Below, piece after piece: positions 34,226 through 42,661 of a stretch of DNA of 47,081 nt. Source of the stretch: Candidatus Poseidoniaceae archaeon (GTDB lineage: Archaea > Thermoplasmatota > Poseidoniia > Poseidoniales > Poseidoniaceae); NCBI GenBank assembly GCA_938075675.1, contig CALJHE010000020.1:1-47081 (forward strand). Direction: 5' to 3'. The notes beneath the pieces were generated by a model. The model was not told where the DNA came from and ran no database searches. It saw only the letters and a program-made list of their open reading frames with translations. The position numbers were made by a program, and so were the translations under genes. The stretch's first letter is position 1; every line of letters starts with the position of its first letter.

Positions 34226-35484
34226 TTTGTTCCCTCTATTTTCTGTGTTTTGATAATCTGTGCATCGGCAGAACCGTCAGCAAAATGGAGAAGAATGTCC
34301 TGTCCCGATTGTAACCCTTCAACGCTACTGAGAACCGCTCCTTCTGCAGTTTGCGTCATCGAATATCCTCTTTCGAGTACGCGTTGAGGATGGACAGCAG
34401 CAAGGGATGCCTCATACCGTGCTAATGCATTTGACTGAACGCTCAAGGTTTGGCGTGCTGCTCTGTCGATTCGAGAGGCGATCCTCATCATCTCACCTTT
34501 GGCGCGGTTTAGTCCGGCGAGAGGTGCCACTCGTAGCCTCGAATGAAGGACGGTTATTTTTTGCCGGCAATCAATCAGTTGTCGCCGAGATGCAACCTTG
34601 AGCCGCTCATCCATTTCGTCAAGGAGAAACTCCATTTCATTGCGTGATGGGACAACGCGTTCAATTGCGTCGGATGGAGTTGATGCTCGAAGGTCTGCCA
34701 CTAAATCAGAAACCAGAACATCCGACTCATGACCTACCGCAGAAACCACCGGCACGGGACTCGCCAAAATCGCTCTGGCTACAGACTCTAAATTGAACGC
34801 CCAAAGGTCTTCTGGAGAACCGCCGCCTCTACCTACGATTACCAAGTCCACTGGCGGCTCACCACGTTCCTTTGCGGTTTTTTCTGTTGCCAATGAGCGG
34901 GTAACGGCCAGACCCCGCACTATTTCTTGAGGTGCTCGCGGACCTTGAACCAAGACTTCAATCACTGTGCGGCGTAATCCTGGCCATCGATTGTCAATGA
35001 GGCGATGCATGTCCGAAAGTGCTGCTGAACCTGCGCCGGTAACGATGGCAATGTGTTTTGGAACAACCGGAATAGGGAGGCGATTACGGTCCAGTTCCCC
35101 TTCTTGTTTCAAGTTCTCAATGAGCAGCCGCTTCGCTTTTTCCAATTCCCCAAGAATATTGACCGGTTCGATTCGCTGAACGACCAACTGAATGTTTCCA
35201 CGCTTGACATAGAGGTCGAGAGTTGCAATAACCACGACTTCACTTCCTTCCTTGATACTCGGGTCAATAGGGCACTTTCCTTTCCAAATTACGGCACTCA
35301 TCTGCCCATCTTGATCTCGAAGTGAGAAGTAAGTGTGGCCGCTAGCATATTGTTTCCATTGCGTCACCTCGCCCTTGAGCGCTTGGTTTCGGAACAATGG
35401 GTCGTGAGAAACTGTTTGTTTAATCAACTGAACAAATTGGCCGATAGGTAGCGGACCAGTCGTGACTTGTCCACTCCCGGTCAT
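34222..35484 (-). CDS. xseA: Exodeoxyribonuclease VII large subunit
   Basis: Catalytic subunit of ExoVII, a metal-independent nuclease degrading single-stranded DNA from either end; roles in mismatch repair and damage processing in bacteria. The 420-residue product has an OB-fold DNA-binding N terminus (RNQALKGEVTQWKQYASGHTYFSLRD-type layout), then the XseA core: VTGAGSAALSDMHR, VIVGRGGGSPEDLWAFN with the conserved G-R-G-G-G-S-x-E-D-L-W, and SAVGHESD. The ATG at 35484 is preferred; a GTG at 35517 would add 11 residues. It follows corA. Confidence 0.95.
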   Translation of the reverse strand: MTGSGQVTTGPLPIGQFVQLIKQTVSHDPLFRNQALKGEVTQWKQYASGHTYFSLRDQDGQMSAVIWKGKCPIDPSIKEGSEVVVIATLDLYVKRGNIQLVVQRIEPVNILGELEKAKRLLIENLKQEGELDRNRLPIPVVPKHIAIVTGAGSAALSDMHRLIDNRWPGLRRTVIEVLVQGPRAPQEIVRGLAVTRSLATEKTAKERGEPPVDLVIVGRGGGSPEDLWAFNLESVARAILASPVPVVSAVGHESDVLVSDLVADLRASTPSDAIERVVPSRNEMEFLLDEMDERLKVASRRQLIDCRQKITVLHSRLRVAPLAGLNRAKGEMMRIASRIDRAARQTLSVQSNALARYEASLAAVHPQRVLERGYSMTQTAEGAVLSSVEGLQSGQDILLHFADGSADAQIIKTQKIEGTK

Positions 35485-35523
35485 AGTTTCAAAGAAATGT
35501 CCACGGTTCTTGAACACTCGCGC

Positions 35524-36525
35524 TTAACCTTCGTAGGTTTTCAACCAACCGCGTCGCCAGAAGAAGGTCAGCATGATACAAGCAAAAGCCAGCATGATGG
35601 CAATAATCCCCCAAAAACCACCAACTTGACTGAGCGGTAAATCCTCATTGTTCATGCCAAATATTCCTGCTATCAGCGTCAGCGGCAGCATGATGGCGCC
35701 GATGATAGTGAGCGTAGTCATCACTTCAGTCAGTTGCGCATTTGATTCGGCCAATTGCATGCTGATGTTACTGAGGTAAGAATCTCGAGCAGAAGTTGCA
35801 CCCGACGAGTAGTTGTTGGCACGCTTCACCAGGGCTACTGACAACTGGTTGAGGTCAGAAAAGTAACGTTCAGCTCCAGAACCAATTAGGCGTTCGTTTG
35901 GTTTGAGCAACCTCATTGTGACGGTATTCAACGATTCAATTGATTTACTTGCTTCACGCAAATAGCGCTTCAAATCGTGGAGACTTTCAAGAATGTTATC
36001 GTATTTTTTGGACGGGTCGAACACTTGGAATTCGAGTTGGTCCAATTGGCGAGAATAGGAGTTCAAAATGGGTGTCCAATCGTCAGCAATAGCATCCAGC
36101 AACTCGTAGAGCAGGAAATCGATTCCTAAAGCTAAGTCTTCCTCATCTGCTTTTTTGAAGCGGAGCCTGAATTTCTTTAGTGCAGGGATGCTGTAATGTC
36201 GAACCGTAATGATGAGGTTTTCTTTAATGAAAATTGCAACAGGTTCGGTATCCAATTGGTTGTCAGCATCACGGGCATTGATAACGATAAAACGGTGATT
36301 CATGAACTTCTGAGCAGTCGTATCTGCGGGTCCAAAAACGTCTTCGACAGCGAGTTCGTCAAACTTCATTTTTTCAAGTAGAAATTGACGGACTTCATCA
36401 TCAGGTCGAAGGATGTCAAGCCATGCTAATCCCTGTTCTTGAATGGCCTCTTGCACCGTATTTAGATCGTATTTTTCACGTGCTATTCGACCGGATGCAG
36501 CGGTCTGTAAACGCAGTTCCGCCAT
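35524..36525 (-). CDS. corA: CorA-family magnesium transporter
   Basis: Divalent cation channel. The 333-residue protein has a long cytoplasmic funnel domain (alpha/beta N terminus, then helices with HDLKRYLREASKSIESL) and two C-terminal membrane helices with the signature GMN in IFGMNNEDLP, the pore-mouth motif. The C terminus is basic (FFWRRGWLKTYEG), as usual. ATG start. In the reverse-strand run it follows the small membrane protein and precedes xseA with 39 bases between. Confidence 0.93.
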   Translation of the reverse strand: MAELRLQTAASGRIAREKYDLNTVQEAIQEQGLAWLDILRPDDEVRQFLLEKMKFDELAVEDVFGPADTTAQKFMNHRFIVINARDADNQLDTEPVAIFIKENLIITVRHYSIPALKKFRLRFKKADEEDLALGIDFLLYELLDAIADDWTPILNSYSRQLDQLEFQVFDPSKKYDNILESLHDLKRYLREASKSIESLNTVTMRLLKPNERLIGSGAERYFSDLNQLSVALVKRANNYSSGATSARDSYLSNISMQLAESNAQLTEVMTTLTIIGAIMLPLTLIAGIFGMNNEDLPLSQVGGFWGIIAIMLAFACIMLTFFWRRGWLKTYEG

Positions 36526-36558
36526 GAGTACCCCTTGCGTTCATGGTTGTTGATGTTT

Positions 36559-36750
36559 TCATTCCTGTTCGGGGTCTAAAGTACTGTTTTGACGGTTGAT
36601 TTTCTTTTGCCGGTTGGCGTATATTTGGCGTTGCTCGACCTCTTCCAATTTGTGTTGAACCTTCCATGATAGAAAGCGTATGACGACGTAAAGACCAATG
36701 AGATCGACAATAATGATAATCGCATTTGAGCGAATCCATTCTCCAATCAT
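36559..36750 (-). CDS. Small single-helix membrane protein
   Basis: Not recognised. 63 residues: a hydrophobic N-terminal helix (AIIIIVDLIGLYVVIRFLSW) and a basic, probably coiled-coil cytoplasmic tail (HKLEEVEQRQIYANRQKK). ATG at 36750, 11 bases after the ferredoxin stop, 33 bases before corA. A different frame of similar length over the same bases is a shadow. Confidence 0.55.
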   Translation of the reverse strand: MIGEWIRSNAIIIIVDLIGLYVVIRFLSWKVQHKLEEVEQRQIYANRQKKINRQNSTLDPEQE

Positions 36751-36761
36751 TCATTCAGCCC

Positions 36762-37100
36762 CTACAATGGCGGGCGAATATCCACATCCACGTCACCGTT
36801 CGGCACACCAATGCAGCCTAATCGCGCACATTCTTCCACAAGATAGTCATCAAGACCTGGCGGGAGAATCTCAGGTAACGGAATCTCTCCATAGAGAAGG
36901 GTAACCATACATGTTCCACACGTTCCGGATGTGCAATTCGTTGGAATTCGAACGCCTGCATCTTCAGCATGCTCAACCAAAGTATTTCCTGCAATGAAAG
37001 GCGTCTGCCCTAAGAGGTTGGCACCTTGTAAAAAACGGACAACGGGGCGCACTCGTTCAGTTACAGGTACTTCCTCGGCGGTAACCGCATTGGCCGACAT
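36762..37100 (-). CDS. Plant-type 2Fe-2S ferredoxin
   Basis: Small electron carrier of 112 residues. The cluster-binding pattern is CTSGTCGTC (Cys56, Cys61, Cys64: C-x4-C-x2-C) with a further cysteine in EECARLGCIG (Cys91 or Cys96) as the fourth ligand. An N-terminal ~20-residue acidic extension precedes the fold. Its redox partner is not evident here. ATG start at 37100, nine bases after the zinc-ribbon gene, so probably in the same operon. Confidence 0.9.
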   Translation of the reverse strand: MSANAVTAEEVPVTERVRPVVRFLQGANLLGQTPFIAGNTLVEHAEDAGVRIPTNCTSGTCGTCMVTLLYGEIPLPEILPPGLDDYLVEECARLGCIGVPNGDVDVDIRPPL

Positions 37101-37109
37101 ATAGCCACC

Positions 37110-38201
37110 TCAGCGCATGTCCTTGTGGCGGGTCCAGCGGCCGGTTTGCTTGTTGAAGTACAATCCTGCCTTCTTCATCCACTTGTTGAACTTGGTTGCA
37201 CCAGCGCCAGTACGTAGAATGAAGTCTTCGCGGTCTTCTTGGGCCTGGATGTAGTTTTTCGCATCCAACTTCTGATCGATCCAATCGTTGATGTCCATGA
37301 GGCCGCCGGTAAGGCCGCCTTCCTCGACGGCTTTGGTCATCTCGTCTGCGGTCGCTCCGGTGACTTCCAAATCCTTTCGTATCAGTTCGTTCATACTCGA
37401 CAAATCCATCGAAGCAGGCTTCGGTGGGACGGGGTTACGTGGTCGCTTGTCTGGGTCGATGCTAATCCGTGAGCCATTTGAGAGGCGCGTCTCGACAAGG
37501 GTTGCAAGTCCGGGAGAGAAACTGGTTTCACATTCCCAGCACATGAATGCCCACTCTTCAGGACGGTCTTGGTCTCGCGCTTGTCGAGGGTCCATTTCAT
37601 CACCACATTCGGGGCAGGCGTGGAAGATGAGCGCAGGAACATGCTTTCGGCGGAAGTCAACAATATCTTGGGGCGTGCCTTCGAGTTCAAGCATTTCATG
37701 GTCACGAGCGGCTTCTAAGCCACGGGTTTCCAGTTGGTCACGAATCTTGACCTTCTGGTCGTCTTTACCCTCGTCATTAAGGTTGTTTTCCAACTTAACA
37801 ATGAGTTCAACGGTCTTTCCGAGTCGATTCATAATCAGTTTCTTAGCACGGAATGATTCGACTTTCGCAATCTTAAGTCGCTCTTTTTGCTCAGCAAGTT
37901 CAGTGAGTACATCCTTTTGCTTACGTTGAAACTTAATCTCTTCAATCTTTGACTCTTGTTTCTTTTCAGGAGCTAAAACCTTGGATAAATAACGTTCTTT
38001 CCCGTGGCTTTGAGGTCCAGCAGTGATAATCGAAATTACACCATCGGCGATGTCGGCTTTCAGGCCGTAATTTTCAATCAACATGTCTTTGTCGATTTTC
38101 TTTAAATCGCCAATTTTCAGTCCGGAATCGGCCAACTGCTGAGCAGTTGTTTCGTCGATACCTCGGCGTAGTAAAGCAAGGTAGGTGTCTTTCTTGGCCA
38201 T
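37110..38201 (-). CDS. Zinc-ribbon protein of unknown function near the ribosomal operon
   Basis: Not recognised. 363 residues: an N-terminal helical module of helix-hairpin-helix character (LALLRRGIDETTAQQLADSG, then GLKIGDLKKIDKDML), a long charged coiled coil (about 90-175), a four-cysteine zinc ribbon (C-x2-C about 195-198, C-x2-C about 220-223), and a basic C-terminal region ending with a KAGLYFNKQTGRWTRHKDMR box. The ATG at 38201 has a strong ggaggg ribosome-binding site. It follows ksgA by 97 bases and precedes ferredoxin. Possibly a nucleic-acid or ribosome-associated factor; inference. Confidence 0.75.
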   Translation of the reverse strand: MAKKDTYLALLRRGIDETTAQQLADSGLKIGDLKKIDKDMLIENYGLKADIADGVISIITAGPQSHGKERYLSKVLAPEKKQESKIEEIKFQRKQKDVLTELAEQKERLKIAKVESFRAKKLIMNRLGKTVELIVKLENNLNDEGKDDQKVKIRDQLETRGLEAARDHEMLELEGTPQDIVDFRRKHVPALIFHACPECGDEMDPRQARDQDRPEEWAFMCWECETSFSPGLATLVETRLSNGSRISIDPDKRPRNPVPPKPASMDLSSMNELIRKDLEVTGATADEMTKAVEEGGLTGGLMDINDWIDQKLDAKNYIQAQEDREDFILRTGAGATKFNKWMKKAGLYFNKQTGRWTRHKDMR

Positions 38202-38226
38202 AGTATCCCCTCCGTCGAGTCTAGGC

Positions 38227-38257
38227 GAGGAGACCCTCCTAAGAAAAGGCTCTCCTC
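38227..38257. repeat. Inverted repeat between ksgA and the zinc-ribbon gene
   Basis: gaggaga (38227-38233) and tctcctc (38251-38257) are exact inverted complements with a 17-base loop. It sits in the 97-base gap between the ksgA stop and the zinc-ribbon start, both reverse strand, so it may mark a transcript end or leader structure. Weak because the loop is long. Confidence 0.25.
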
Positions 38258-38298
38258 TCACAGTGTAGGAATAGAGACTGTTGTTGACTCCTTATGAA

Positions 38299-39174
38299 CT
38301 ACGAATTCTCAGTGCATTGTGTGAATGATTCAGTCAATTCAATCCAATCATCAAGTTCCAATTCTTCAGGGCGCATTTCCATCCTCTCGTCATCTTGATG
38401 CGCTGCAAAGGCCTGTTTCCATCGTACTGCGTGCCACCCTTTGACCCTTCCAATACGCCGAGGCACGGATTTGAGTGTCGAGCGCAACTTCTTTCTGCGC
38501 TGGTCAAAGGCAAGATGAATCATCTGCCGAACCAGACGCACATCACAAGGCCACTCTTCTCCGTGCGGCTCCATGGTGATGTAGCAGGAATTGACTTTTG
38601 GCATTGGGCTGAAATTATGTGGAGACACCTTGTCTTCGATTTCACACTCCCAGTCAAGACAAACGGTCATCCCTAATGAGCCAACGTCGCTCTCATATTC
38701 CATGACCAACCGTTCAGCAAATTCTTCTTGCACCAGCAGTACAATTTGTTGCAGAGGTGTTGTACGAGGGTTTCGGTGGTATCTGGTTAGTTCATCTACC
38801 AATGGCGATGATATTTGGTAAGGGATGTTTGCGATGAGTTTGTCTACATTTTCCGGCCATCGAGCCTGCAGTGCATCGCCCTCAATGAGAGTAAATTGTT
38901 CTGATTCAATTTCCGGTGCGAAAGCACCGCGTAGATGTTCGACTGCACCTGCATCGATTTCAATGGCTGTCAATTTGCATCCAGTGGAAAGCAATGCTTC
39001 GGTTAAGACGCCCGGTCCTGGGCCAATTTCGAGCACATGGTCTTGCTCAGAAACATCGCCAAGCTCTATCGCACGCGCAATAAGTTCATCGTTGACAAGA
39101 AAATGCTGGCCCAGCGACTTATCGAACGGCTGCTTATCTCTCAAACTGTCAATAAGCCAGCGAGCGCCCCTCAT
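38299..39174 (-). CDS. ksgA: Dimethyladenosine rRNA methyltransferase KsgA/Dim1
   Basis: Dimethylates two adjacent adenines near the 3' end of small-subunit rRNA during ribosome maturation. The 291-residue product has SLGQHFLVN at the start of the fold, the SAM-binding EIGPGPGVLTEALL, the catalytic N-I-P-Y motif (LIANIPYQISSP), and a C-terminal helical domain with AFDQRRKKLRSTLK. The ATG at 39174 overlaps the DUF655 stop by four bases (39171-39174), so it is translationally coupled. The rpl21e-rpoF-DUF655-ksgA order is a conserved archaeal cluster. Confidence 0.97.
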   Translation of the reverse strand: MRGARWLIDSLRDKQPFDKSLGQHFLVNDELIARAIELGDVSEQDHVLEIGPGPGVLTEALLSTGCKLTAIEIDAGAVEHLRGAFAPEIESEQFTLIEGDALQARWPENVDKLIANIPYQISSPLVDELTRYHRNPRTTPLQQIVLLVQEEFAERLVMEYESDVGSLGMTVCLDWECEIEDKVSPHNFSPMPKVNSCYITMEPHGEEWPCDVRLVRQMIHLAFDQRRKKLRSTLKSVPRRIGRVKGWHAVRWKQAFAAHQDDERMEMRPEELELDDWIELTESFTQCTENS

Positions 39175-39968
39175 GCCTTCACCGGCAAAAGCAAATCGAG
39201 TAGCCGGGGCTGCATTTCTCGGTCATCGAGTTCAGCAAGGAATCGCTTTGCTAGCAGTTCTCCAGCGTCAATGTTACAGGCTTCATTGAGAGCACTCAGG
39301 GATTCAAACCCGGACGAACCTCGTGCTTCTACCATCTGCATGGCTTTTTTGTTGCCAACTCCGGAGAGGAGCTCAAAGGCATGTTGTTTGAGTGACATGT
39401 TGCCAGCTACATTGAAGAAGGCCTTGATGAAATGCTGCTCGTTCTCTTCGATGAAGATTTGAATCACGAGAGGAAGGTCAGCCTTGACATGGTTCGCAAC
39501 CCTTCCAAGGTTGGTCATGCCTAGAACTTGGTCAATGTGCTCCCGTGCCTGAGAATCGGTGCCGATGTAGACTCGAGCAGTTGTGAGCAATGGGGTAATG
39601 CCCGCTTTGGGCTTGAGCCGGCACAACAACATCTTTGCTTCACTGACTGCGATGATCTCGTTTCGAGTTTGATCGTGGTCGATGACACGAGCCCACTCTT
39701 CTTCCATGAGAGGCGATTTCTGTTGAGGGCGAGGAGAACGGTTTCCTTGGCGAGTTTGGTTGCCTCTAGGGTTGTTATTGCCGCGATTGTTGTTACGGTT
39801 GTTGTCTCGTCTTGGCGCAGGGTTTTGGCGAGGCTGCGCCTTTGGAGCAGGTGCAACTTCCTTTCTTCCTTCTGCTGGACGTGACCATGAAGTTGAGTTC
39901 GGGCTCGAAGTCGACTTCTTCTTGCCTGCACCAATCTTGATATTACGGTCTTTTCGCGCACCGGTCAT
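39171..39968 (-). CDS. DUF655 protein with an arginine/asparagine-rich disordered N terminus
   Basis: 265 residues. The C-terminal ~180 are DUF655, conserved next to L21e/RpoF/KsgA in archaea: EEEWARVIDHD, then an OB-like fold (VYIGTDSQAREHIDQVLG) and a helix-hairpin-helix (HAFELLSGVGNKKAMQMVEAR). The function is unknown but the domains suggest nucleic-acid binding in the ribosome pathway. The N-terminal ~80 are low complexity, rich in R, N, G and P (about 48-82: NNRNNNRGNNNPRG). The ATG at 39968 is chosen because gaggtga lies seven bases upstream; a TTG at 39974 is worse. Confidence 0.9.
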   Translation of the reverse strand: MTGARKDRNIKIGAGKKKSTSSPNSTSWSRPAEGRKEVAPAPKAQPRQNPAPRRDNNRNNNRGNNNPRGNQTRQGNRSPRPQQKSPLMEEEWARVIDHDQTRNEIIAVSEAKMLLCRLKPKAGITPLLTTARVYIGTDSQAREHIDQVLGMTNLGRVANHVKADLPLVIQIFIEENEQHFIKAFFNVAGNMSLKQHAFELLSGVGNKKAMQMVEARGSSGFESLSALNEACNIDAGELLAKRFLAELDDREMQPRLLDLLLPVKA

Positions 39969-39995
39969 GTCCAATCACCTCAGAGGGGTCGGGCT

Positions 39996-40358
39996 TCATT
40001 CGAATCCGATATGTTGACGAACAATCTCCAGAACAGCGGCGATTTCATCGTCAGGAATAGTTTTTCGCTCAGATGCTAGAACCGCCTTAACGTCGTTTGA
40101 ATACAGAGGCATAAGTTCGGCCAATTTTGCTGCCAAGTGAGGGAGCGTGGACAGTGTTGCCACTTCTCCAAGAGCATCTTTGAGTTGATTGAACACCTCT
40201 GGGTCGGTTTTGAATCCGTTACGAGCGTCGCTTGCAGCCCATTCAGCGTGCTGGAGGGCGGCCTTTTGTTCGTAGGTGAGGTTCTTTCGTCGCTTTTCAG
40301 CTTCCAAAAGCATGGTTCTGACGGTTGCAAAGTCTACGAATCGCTCTTCTTCAGTCAT
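39996..40358 (-). CDS. rpoF: RNA polymerase subunit Rpb4 / RpoF
   Basis: Stalk subunit of archaeal RNA polymerase, partner of RpoE/Rpb7. The 120-residue product shows the family's helical layout: RFVDFATVRTMLLEAE, TYEQKAALQHAEWAAS, and a C-terminal IAAVLEIVRQHIGFE helix. Genomic position right after rpl21e is the usual archaeal arrangement. ATG at 40358, nine bases after the L21e stop, so co-translated. Confidence 0.93.
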   Translation of the reverse strand: MTEEERFVDFATVRTMLLEAEKRRKNLTYEQKAALQHAEWAASDARNGFKTDPEVFNQLKDALGEVATLSTLPHLAAKLAELMPLYSNDVKAVLASERKTIPDDEIAAVLEIVRQHIGFE

Positions 40359-40367
40359 GGTAATTCC

Positions 40368-40658
40368 TCATTCGAGTGGTCGAAGGTGCTCAGGTCGAGC
40401 AATGACCGTTTTTGGCATGTTACCGTCTTTGACGGCGACAACCCAAGCAACACCTTGTCGCTTTTGGATGAATCCTGTTCGGCCGTGGAATCTGCGGTGA
40501 GGCATACCCATTTGTTGGCCACCGTCGAGGACAATAGCTACTCGGTCGCCTTCTTGATAGTCGTGCATAACACGGCTGATGTTGATTCGGCTACGCTCGC
40601 CCTTACGTCGACGTAGAATGCTTCGTGTTCCGACTCGCAGCCCCTTGGATCGCTTCAT
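40368..40658 (-). CDS. rpl21e: Ribosomal protein L21e
   Basis: Large-subunit ribosomal protein of 96 residues: KRSKGLRVGTRSILRR opening, then a SH3-like body with DYQEGDRVAIVLDGGQQMGMPHRRFHGRTG and a basic VIARPEHLRPLE end; length and motifs are standard. The ATG at 40658 has a ggaggc ribosome-binding site. It heads the rpl21e-rpoF-DUF655-ksgA operon; a TATA-like element lies about 74 bases upstream. Confidence 0.97.
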   Translation of the reverse strand: MKRSKGLRVGTRSILRRRKGERSRINISRVMHDYQEGDRVAIVLDGGQQMGMPHRRFHGRTGFIQKRQGVAWVVAVKDGNMPKTVIARPEHLRPLE

Positions 40659-40726
40659 GTTTGTCGCCTCCTTTTTGCCCGAGTTAGCAGTTACGCATCT
40701 TCCGAGCAATTTGGCGACCTACCTTT

Positions 40727-40737
40727 CCCATATAAGC
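40727..40737 (-). promoter_or_regulatory. Candidate promoter of the rpl21e operon
   Basis: On the reverse strand the sequence reads gcttatatggg, a TATA-like box. With the usual spacing, transcription would start near 40706, giving a leader of about 48 bases that carries the ggaggc ribosome-binding site of L21e. It lies in the 143-base gap between L21e and the pus10 stop. Confidence 0.5.
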
Positions 40738-40801
40738 ACCGCGACGGATGCAGAACCATGGATTTGCTGAAAATAACCTTTTTGAACGCTTCAAATGGCG
40801 T

Positions 40802-42559
40802 TCAATCTGCGTGTATGTCGCCGACATCGAGCCATAGAACTTCGCACTTCGCCTTGATCAGTGAGGAGAGGCTCGGTTGCGTCCGACCACCATCGCCGTG
40901 AACTGTTTCCTTGACGTAAGTACCCGATTCACAGCGCAGAGTGAACTCGACTTCCCGAACGCCGTCTTCCATCATCTCGATGGTTGGATTCGAGGTTTCG
41001 TAAACCGTTCGTCGGCGAATGAGGTCAGCTCTTCGGTGCGCAACCCGCTCTGGGGTGCGCTGAGCGAGTTTCACGCCCGACAATTTGGTGATGGTTTCCA
41101 AAATCTCGTCGTTTTCTGGCAGGTCGAGGTATGTAGGTGCTGGTGGGCCAGCAGCCAAGATTCGTTCGATAAGTTCAGGTTTCGTTCCCGACTTTTTCAA
41201 TTTCATTTCTTCCGCCATCGTTACCAATTCAGGCTTTTTCATGGCTTTAAGAGTCGCTTCATCTGGACCCACTGGAACATCAATGACCGATGGGAGTGGC
41301 TTCTTATGGTCGTTTTTCTTGTCGCCACGTCGCTTGCGTTTGGAGGATTTCTTCTTGCCCTTGCCACCCCGCTCTTGAACATCATCATGCGTCAAATCTA
41401 CGGGTGCGGTCAAGACTTTCATCTCCTCTTCACTGAGGGGTAAAATTCGGAAACGAATGGTGTATGACTTTTCAGCCGGCGTATCTTTCACTCGTACGAC
41501 TTCACTTCGATTCGAATCACGCAGACCAGTGATTTGTATGCTTCCATCTGCTTCTTTATTGATGAGTTCCATCGCTTTTGCCACATCGATTGAACGGATT
41601 TTTGGCTCCTTCATTTCAATAACAAATGGACGCCCTCGGCCCATGCAACGCACATCGATGTCTTCTCTACCCATGCCGTGGAAGGCGTGTTCATCGGCTT
41701 CGAACAATTCGAGCAATGGATTTCCGATTAAATCTTGAACGCTCTTTTTGTACTGAAGTCCTGACTGTTCACATCGTTGGCAACCTCGTCCTTTGCACGC
41801 TCGACACGGCCATCGAGTTTGCGGAATTCCGCGCTCGAGCTTGAGGTAACGCCCGTAGAGGTAATGCGCTCGGATGTCAAGTTCCACAGTCAAAGTCAAC
41901 ACATCGATGAGAGCTAACACTTGGGGTTTGTCGTTTACCAATGTCACGCCTTCAAGTCGCTTGTTGAGGTGCTGAGCAATGACTCGTACTAAACCACTTT
42001 TGAGGGCGTCTGAGCCACCTGCTCCGAAACGCTTTCTCATCTCTTCTTCATGCTCAATTTGATCCTTGGGAATCCTTGCCCCAAGTTGCAATCGAGAAAG
42101 TTCGTAAGGTGAAATGGAATCAAAGATGATGTCTGCCAATAATTCAGATTCTTCGTAGAGGTTTTCGCAGAATGGGCATAGCGGTTGTTCTGCTCGGGCA
42201 TCGGACAAGTGAGAGTCCCTTTCAGTCACTACATTACGTATTTCGATTCCAGACTCTTCAAGGCTCTGTTCGAATCTCTTCTTACCGCCGAGCCGCCCCA
42301 AACAGTGATCGCATGTTCCAATACGCACCAGATGCTTGTGGCCGGCAGGCGAGGGGGCACGTGGAATTTCTTCCATGTGCGTGCTCAACTGGTCGGGTGA
42401 TTCGTCTGCATCATCCCAATCGCCATCAGCATCGATTGGTGCTTCAGTGACTTCTTCATCGTCCCAAAGGGAGTAGTCAGTTTCTCCGAAACCAGCGTTG
42501 GCATACTTCATCCAATCTTCATCAGAATCTTCGAGGTCATCGGGTTTTTTTTCGGTCAT
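40802..42559 (-). CDS. pus10: tRNA pseudouridine synthase Pus10 with inserted SAP domain
   Basis: Makes pseudouridine 54/55 in the tRNA T-loop. The 585-residue product has an acidic ~80-residue N-terminal extension, zinc cysteines GTCDHC (about 80) and CPFC (about 125), CRACKGRGCQRC (about 251-262), the catalytic GREDIDVRCMGRGRPF (Asp near 300-302), and the C-terminal TYVKETVHGDGGRTQPS. Between these (about 395-470) lies a lysine-rich stretch and a SAP-like helix-turn-helix (TLKAMKKPELVTMAEEMKLK then GTKPELIERIL), absent from ordinary Pus10 (~400 residues). The ATG at 42559 has ggtgat just upstream. It precedes the L21e operon by 143 bases. Confidence 0.93.
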   Translation of the reverse strand: MTEKKPDDLEDSDEDWMKYANAGFGETDYSLWDDEEVTEAPIDADGDWDDADESPDQLSTHMEEIPRAPSPAGHKHLVRIGTCDHCLGRLGGKKRFEQSLEESGIEIRNVVTERDSHLSDARAEQPLCPFCENLYEESELLADIIFDSISPYELSRLQLGARIPKDQIEHEEEMRKRFGAGGSDALKSGLVRVIAQHLNKRLEGVTLVNDKPQVLALIDVLTLTVELDIRAHYLYGRYLKLERGIPQTRWPCRACKGRGCQRCEQSGLQYKKSVQDLIGNPLLELFEADEHAFHGMGREDIDVRCMGRGRPFVIEMKEPKIRSIDVAKAMELINKEADGSIQITGLRDSNRSEVVRVKDTPAEKSYTIRFRILPLSEEEMKVLTAPVDLTHDDVQERGGKGKKKSSKRKRRGDKKNDHKKPLPSVIDVPVGPDEATLKAMKKPELVTMAEEMKLKKSGTKPELIERILAAGPPAPTYLDLPENDEILETITKLSGVKLAQRTPERVAHRRADLIRRRTVYETSNPTIEMMEDGVREVEFTLRCESGTYVKETVHGDGGRTQPSLSSLIKAKCEVLWLDVGDIHAD

Positions 42560-42661
42560 AACATCACCACTTTCTCGGGGCCAACCCCAAAGACAGCGAT
42601 ACGCCCTAAAACCACTCATTGATGAACTCACCGCTGTCAGAGCGAGTAGAAAAGGCGGTCT

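Noticed and set aside
36476-36754. 92-codon reverse-strand frame overlapping the small membrane protein
   Set aside because: Overlaps in another frame and overruns corA's start; the 63-residue frame has a clean helix and tail.
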